Below, one piece after another: positions 57,331 to 64,000 of a stretch of DNA of 64,000 nucleotides. The notes below the pieces were generated by a model that saw only the letters and a program-made list of their open reading frames with translations, was not told the DNA's origin and did not search any database. How positions within the stretch are numbered: position 1 is the first letter of the stretch; each line of letters opens with the position of its first letter. Both the position numbers and the translations under genes were made by a program. This DNA is from Jezberella montanilacus. GTDB lineage: Bacteria; Pseudomonadota; Gammaproteobacteria; Burkholderiales; Burkholderiaceae_B. The DNA is taken from the NCBI RefSeq assembly GCF_003003055.1, contig NZ_PVTV01000011.1, forward strand, positions 682,001-746,000. The letters run 5' to 3'.

Positions 57331-58317
57331 CTATATATGAATATTTCTTGCTCTAATGAGCTCACCCCAGCGCTTGTATTCGCTCTGGATCAGCTCATCG
57401 AAGTGAGCGCCATCGAGCCCTAGAATTTCACACTCCATCGCGTCAAGCTTTTCGCGCACAGCAGGCAGTTTCATATTCCGTTGAAATTGTTCATCCAGAA
57501 ACTGACGCACCGGCATCGGCGTTGCTGCCGGAACAGCCACCCCATACCAACTTCTAACCAGTATGTCGGGGAACCCTGCTTGGGCAACGGTGGGGACCTC
57601 AGGCAATGCCCGAGTTCGAGCAACCATATTCATTGCGAGCGGCCTGACCTTACCCGTTTGAATAAGGGTCAGCGCGAGATCTTGAGAGAGCAACCCGAAA
57701 TGCACACTACCTTGACCCAAATCGGGTAGCGATTGTGGTTGCCCTTTGTAATTCACGTTGGTCAGGGTAATCCCGGCGTGTTCAAAAAACAGCTCCTGCG
57801 CCAGATGCATGGTGCTGCCCGTGCTGGGGTTAGCGGCGTTATAAAAACCGGGCTTTTTCCGAGCAAGTTCGATAAATTCTTTCAAGGTTGTCGCAGGCAC
57901 GTCGCTATTAACCACAAATACAGATGGTGGTGCCGCGAAGGCGCACACGCCAGCGAATTCGCTAGAACGTCCCTTCATTTCGGCCATCAAGTGCTCACCG
58001 ACAGCGAGTATGGGGGTTGCGGCAATCAGTGTGTAGCCATCCGCAGGCGCTTTCGCAACCGCGTCAATGCCAATACGACCATCTGCACCTGGTCGATTTT
58101 CGACCACGATACGTTGTGCTAGATCATAGGATAGCGGTTCTGTGACGGCTCTCATCACAATATCGACCACCCCTCCTGCAGGGTACGGGACGACCAATTT
58201 AATGGGTCGGTCAGGGAAACCCGACGCGCTTTTGATATTTTGCTGAGCCTGCGAACGATTGAACGCTGACAGCAAGAGTGCCCCCAAGCTTACTTGGGTG
58301 AATATTCTTCGATTCAT
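57331..58317 (-). CDS. Bug/TctC-family periplasmic substrate-binding protein
   Basis: A 328-residue receptor. N-terminus MNRRIFTQVSLGALLLSAFN is twin-arginine-like but also fits Sec. Mature part GFPDRPIKLVVPYPAGGVVDIVMR and PGADGRIGIDAVAKAPADGY; the second-lobe motif NVNYKGQPQSLPDLGQGSVH departs from the usual HVPYKG, so the ligand may be unusual. ATG 58317 has AGGAG about 6 nt upstream. It is the last gene of the nitroreductase-ECH-fadH set. Confidence 0.92.
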   Translation of the reverse strand: MNRRIFTQVSLGALLLSAFNRSQAQQNIKSASGFPDRPIKLVVPYPAGGVVDIVMRAVTEPLSYDLAQRIVVENRPGADGRIGIDAVAKAPADGYTLIAATPILAVGEHLMAEMKGRSSEFAGVCAFAAPPSVFVVNSDVPATTLKEFIELARKKPGFYNAANPSTGSTMHLAQELFFEHAGITLTNVNYKGQPQSLPDLGQGSVHFGLLSQDLALTLIQTGKVRPLAMNMVARTRALPEVPTVAQAGFPDILVRSWYGVAVPAATPMPVRQFLDEQFQRNMKLPAVREKLDAMECEILGLDGAHFDELIQSEYKRWGELIRARNIHI

Positions 58318-58367
58318 GATTGCTCCTTTCATGCAGCCGATCGAGCCAACTCAGGATTCACCACCAG

Positions 58368-61258
<2,891 letters not shown>

Positions 61259-61333
61259 GTCGCGCTGTCTCCTTGCTTATGGTTCTCAAGCCGCTTAAGT
61301 GGCAATATTCAAGCACAGGCTTGCTTCGCAGCT

Positions 61334-62011
61334 TCAAGAATCGAAACCAACATATCTCACAAAGGTTTGGTTATCCTCACGAACAGATTTCACGTGATTT
61401 GCAACAAATTCTTCGTCTGGATAACCCATGGCAATGCAGGTCATGATGCTTTGATCATCTGGTATCCCTGCGTGCTCATGGACGACGCTCGATTGCATGA
61501 TGCCTTGACCGTTGATAACCGTGCCTAAACCTCTCTCCCAGGCAGCCAAGACAATCGCGTGCGAGAGTGCACCCAAATCGAACTGACTGATCGCGGCAGG
61601 CTCAAGATGTTTGTCATAGGTCAATACCAGTGACACAGGGGCGTCGAATTGCCTGAACCCGCGCATCACCCAGTCGGTACGTCGTTCTTTGTCGTCACGA
61701 GCAATACCCATGGCTTCAAACAGTTGCACCGCAATCCCAATTTGGCGCTGGCGATGCACGCCCTCGTAAGCCTCTTTCATGGGAAAGTCGCGCTTAGGCG
61801 GAACCCCTGTGACCATGTTGTGAGTGTTCCCTTGTCGGATACGATCAAGCGGATCTCCAGTGATCACGTGAACATACCAGGGCTGAGTATTCATTGATGA
61901 AGGCGACCACTTGGCCACTTCAATGATTTCGTCGATCACTTCTCGAGGCACTGGTTTATTTAAGTAGCCACGAATACTCTTGCGTGACCTGATGAGTTGC
62001 GAAAACTCCAT
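61334..62011 (-). CDS. Nitroreductase-family protein
   Basis: A 225-residue FMN-dependent oxidoreductase: MEFSQLIRSRKSIRGYLNKP (Arg-x-Ser-x-Arg FMN site), VAKWSPSSMNTQPWYVHVIT, and the C-terminal GYPDEEFVANHVKSVREDNQ. Substrate unknown; family members reduce nitroaromatics, quinones or flavins. An AT-rich TATAA lies just upstream. First gene of the minus-strand set leading to fadH. Confidence 0.92.
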   Translation of the reverse strand: MEFSQLIRSRKSIRGYLNKPVPREVIDEIIEVAKWSPSSMNTQPWYVHVITGDPLDRIRQGNTHNMVTGVPPKRDFPMKEAYEGVHRQRQIGIAVQLFEAMGIARDDKERRTDWVMRGFRQFDAPVSLVLTYDKHLEPAAISQFDLGALSHAIVLAAWERGLGTVINGQGIMQSSVVHEHAGIPDDQSIMTCIAMGYPDEEFVANHVKSVREDNQTFVRYVGFDS

Positions 62012-62098
62012 GTCATCTCCGTCTCGGTTTTATTTTTCATTTTTATAACAGAGACGATGATATCGCAGACTAAGCAATAATGGGGTACAGAGCCTAGG

Positions 62099-63145
62099 TC
62101 ACACCACTAGCGTCTGTGCATCGTTTGATGCGCACTCACGGATCTCACCCAAGTTGTAGACCGTTTCGCCATGCTTCTTGAGGGAAGCGGTGATTTGACC
62201 GGCTTGATCTGCTGGGACAACAACGACCATACCGATGCCGCAATTGAAAACACGGTGCATTTCGGTATCGGCCACGCCCCCTTGCTGCTGCAACCAAGCG
62301 AACAACTCGGGCAATTGCCAGGCGTCGCGATGCAGATAAGCTTGCAACCCCGATTGCAGAATACGAGGCACGTTATCTAACAAACCGCCGCCAGTAATAT
62401 GAGCCATACCCTTGATTGAGCCACCAAACTCAGCCAGCACCGCCAACATGGGCTTTACATAAAGGCGAGTCGGCGCCATCACCACATCTTTTAGCGGCTG
62501 GCCATAGAAATCCTGCTCTGGTTTAGCACCAGCACGCTGCAATACCTTGCGTAACAGTGAGTAGCCATTTGAATGAGCGCCACTCGAGGCTAAGCCCAGC
62601 ACGACATCACCAGGAGCAATGGTTTTACCCGTGATGATCTTGGATTTCTCGACCGCGCCCACTGCAAAACCAGCTAAATCATATTCACCATCGGGGTACA
62701 TGCCCGGCATCTCGGCCGTTTCGCCGCCGATCAAGGCACAGCCAGAGAGCTCGCAGCCTTTGGCAATGCCGCCCACGACTTGAGCAGCGACGTCCACCGA
62801 CAACTTGCCGCAGGCAAAATAATCAAGAAAAAACAGTGGTTCAGCACCTTGAACCAAAATATCGTTGACGCTCATGGCAACCAGATCAATCCCGACTGTG
62901 TCGTGGCACTGCCAGTCAAAAGCCAATTTAAGCTTAGTGCCAACCCCATCAGTCCCCGAAACCAGCACGGGTTCTTTGTAGCGTTTGGGGACCTCAAACA
63001 AGGCACCAAAGCCGCCGATGCCCGCCAGAACCCCTTCCCGCATGGTTTTTGCTGCGAGAGGTTTGATCCGGTCGACCAGTTCGTCGCCTGCATCAATGTC
63101 AACGCCTGCATCGCGGTAAGTCAAAGGGGTTTGCTGTTGTGTCAT
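62099..63145 (-). CDS. purM: Phosphoribosylformylglycinamidine cyclo-ligase
   Basis: Makes 5-aminoimidazole ribonucleotide (AIR) in purine synthesis. [20 protein letters not shown] opens it, then [52 protein letters not shown] and [18 protein letters not shown] 63145 (348 residues) agrees with homologues better than one eight codons upstream. It diverges from hda with 68 nt between starts. Confidence 0.97.
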   Translation of the reverse strand: MTQQQTPLTYRDAGVDIDAGDELVDRIKPLAAKTMREGVLAGIGGFGALFEVPKRYKEPVLVSGTDGVGTKLKLAFDWQCHDTVGIDLVAMSVNDILVQGAEPLFFLDYFACGKLSVDVAAQVVGGIAKGCELSGCALIGGETAEMPGMYPDGEYDLAGFAVGAVEKSKIITGKTIAPGDVVLGLASSGAHSNGYSLLRKVLQRAGAKPEQDFYGQPLKDVVMAPTRLYVKPMLAVLAEFGGSIKGMAHITGGGLLDNVPRILQSGLQAYLHRDAWQLPELFAWLQQQGGVADTEMHRVFNCGIGMVVVVPADQAGQITASLKKHGETVYNLGEIRECASNDAQTLVV

Positions 63146-63213
63146 GGGATAGCCGTGGTTGTGTGACAATTGCCAAGTTTCTGTAAGGATTTACCCGGAT
63201 TTTAGACGAAGCC

Positions 63214-63918
63214 ATGCAACAGCAGTTATTGCTAGAGATTATCCCTTCTGCGCCGCCCACCTTGGAAAACACCGTTACCGGTGATAACGCCGAGGCCATT
63301 GCGGCCGCTCGCAACTTACTCCCCGGCCGCACCTTGTACCTGTGGGGAGCGTCTGGCTGTGGTCGAAGTCATCTTCTAAAAGCGCTTGCTGCGACCCAGA
63401 CAGCTCGTTTGTTTGACGCAAACAGCGACGACAAGGATATATGGGCAGCAGCCACAAGCGGTGTTGATTCGGTCAAAGCCAAAACGCTGATCCTGGTGGA
63501 CGATATTCATGAAATGAATGAGTTGCAACAGTCGGCTGTATTTGCCTTGTACAATCGCTGGCGCGAGCTTGCATCAGCGACGGCTGCTTTTGCCCTGGTG
63601 GTGTCGGGTGATCGGGCGCCTTTAATGATGGATTTGCGTGAAGACCTGCGCACTCGACTGGGCTGGGATCTTGTTTATCGACTTGATCCGCTATCTGATC
63701 AGGATAAGTTATCTGCGCTTGAGAACCACGCCCAACTGATCGGATTGCCCTTGTCTCATGAGGTGCTGCAGTGGATGTTTACCCATTACGCGCGCGACAT
63801 CAGACAACTATTTGCACTGGTGGATGCCTTAGACCGCTACTCCTTGTCTAAACATCGCAATATTACCGTGCCTTTGCTGCGCGCCATGCTGTCTGACCGA
63901 GATTTTTTGCAATCATGA
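63214..63918 (+). CDS. hda: DnaA regulatory inactivator Hda
   Basis: A 234-residue AAA+ protein that, with the DNA-loaded clamp, stimulates ATP hydrolysis by DnaA and so limits reinitiation. The N-terminus QQLLLEI resembles a clamp-binding peptide. A P-loop (LWGASGCGRSHLLKAL), LILVDDIHEMNELQQ (Walker B) and DLRTRLGWDLVYRLDPLSDQ (arginine finger) follow. It sits between purM and a HAD hydrolase, as in many Burkholderiales. Confidence 0.94.
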   Translation: MQQQLLLEIIPSAPPTLENTVTGDNAEAIAAARNLLPGRTLYLWGASGCGRSHLLKALAATQTARLFDANSDDKDIWAAATSGVDSVKAKTLILVDDIHEMNELQQSAVFALYNRWRELASATAAFALVVSGDRAPLMMDLREDLRTRLGWDLVYRLDPLSDQDKLSALENHAQLIGLPLSHEVLQWMFTHYARDIRQLFALVDALDRYSLSKHRNITVPLLRAMLSDRDFLQS

Positions 63919-64000
63919 TGTCCAACCGACTTGCTCTCTTTGATTTAGATCACACCCTGCTGCCTCTGGATAGCGATTACCAATGGGCAGACTATCTGGC
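63915..64000 (+). CDS. HAD-superfamily hydrolase, N-terminal fragment (partial)
   Basis: Runs off the window after 28 full codons. MMSNRLALFDLDHTLLPLDS carries the DxDxT nucleophile motif of HAD phosphatases, and SDYQWADYL fits the HAD-IB (SerB-like) group found after hda in Burkholderiales. The ATG overlaps the hda stop by 4 nt; a second ATG follows at 63918. Confidence 0.85.
   Translation, partial: MMSNRLALFDLDHTLLPLDSDYQWADYL

Noticed and set aside
62020-62056. CGTCTC...GAGACG inverted repeat upstream of the nitroreductase gene
   Set aside because: A 25-nt AT-rich loop makes a stable hairpin unlikely and there is no terminator tail.

Overview
The window reads as a chromosomal segment of a betaproteobacterium of the order Burkholderiales, most likely from the Alcaligenaceae or a close relative. 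Three things point there. First, it carries runs of housekeeping genes in orders familiar from that group: rlmE-ftsH-folP-glmM, carA-carB, dnaX-ybaB-recR with 4.5S RNA just upstream, tsaE-amiC-mutL-miaA, and purM facing hda plus a HAD phosphatase. Second, it holds six Bug/TctC-type periplasmic binding proteins, a family strongly expanded in Alcaligenaceae. Third, its CoA-based carboxylate catabolism (CaiB, enoyl-CoA hydratases, ADP-forming acyl-CoA ligase) fits. Base composition looks close to half G+C by eye, low for the family. No CRISPR array, insertion sequence, prophage or plasmid gene was seen.

Layout. 1-7.5 kb: the end of ppx, then olsB, glmM, folP, ftsH and rlmE on the minus strand, yhbY on plus, and greA on minus with a terminator-like hairpin in its leader. 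7.8-12.3 kb: fpr and a histidine phosphatase on plus, facing an SDR-Bug-CaiB module that follows carB. 12.3-17.8 kb: carB and carA, and transaldolase diverging from carA. 17.8-21.5 kb: a NitT/TauT-type ABC importer whose permease is separated from its ATPase and binding protein by an EamA exporter on the opposite strand. 21.6-30.7 kb: recR, ybaB, dnaX, 4.5S RNA, an AddA/AddB-like helicase-nuclease pair, and an unlisted 51-residue membrane protein one base ahead of addB. 30.7-37 kb: an MFS carrier, then a plus-strand Bug / enoyl-CoA hydratase / ADP-forming acyl-CoA ligase / SDR operon.

37-48.2 kb is the most coherent accessory system. Ten minus-strand genes (kdgD, Bug, SDR, D-2-hydroxyacid dehydrogenase, Bug, udh, dctP, dctQ, dctM, garD) lie below a LacI-family gene. 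Two near-identical palindromes (TGGTACCGGTACCA and TGGTAGCGGTACCA) sit 21 bp apart in front of kdgD. Together they predict uptake of hexuronate or aldarate, oxidation by uronate dehydrogenase, dehydration by galactarate dehydratase, and decarboxylating dehydration by KdgD to 2-oxoglutarate semialdehyde. The lactone-opening step and the final semialdehyde dehydrogenase are not in the window.

48.2-64 kb: tRNA-Arg(CCU), xerD, a Bug gene, an AEC carrier, the tsaE-amiC-mutL-miaA operon, a CBS protein and a universal stress protein. A fadH / enoyl-CoA hydratase / nitroreductase / Bug module follows, then purM, hda and the start of a HAD hydrolase that runs off the window.

I did not find a wholly unprecedented machine. 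The best candidates for new biology are the interrupted (possibly non-contiguous) ABC operon, the 51-residue membrane protein coupled to addB, the paired LacI operators over the uronate operon, the greA leader hairpin, and a palindrome inside the tsaE promoter. All statements rest on reading the sequence and on knowledge of the families; no searches were run.
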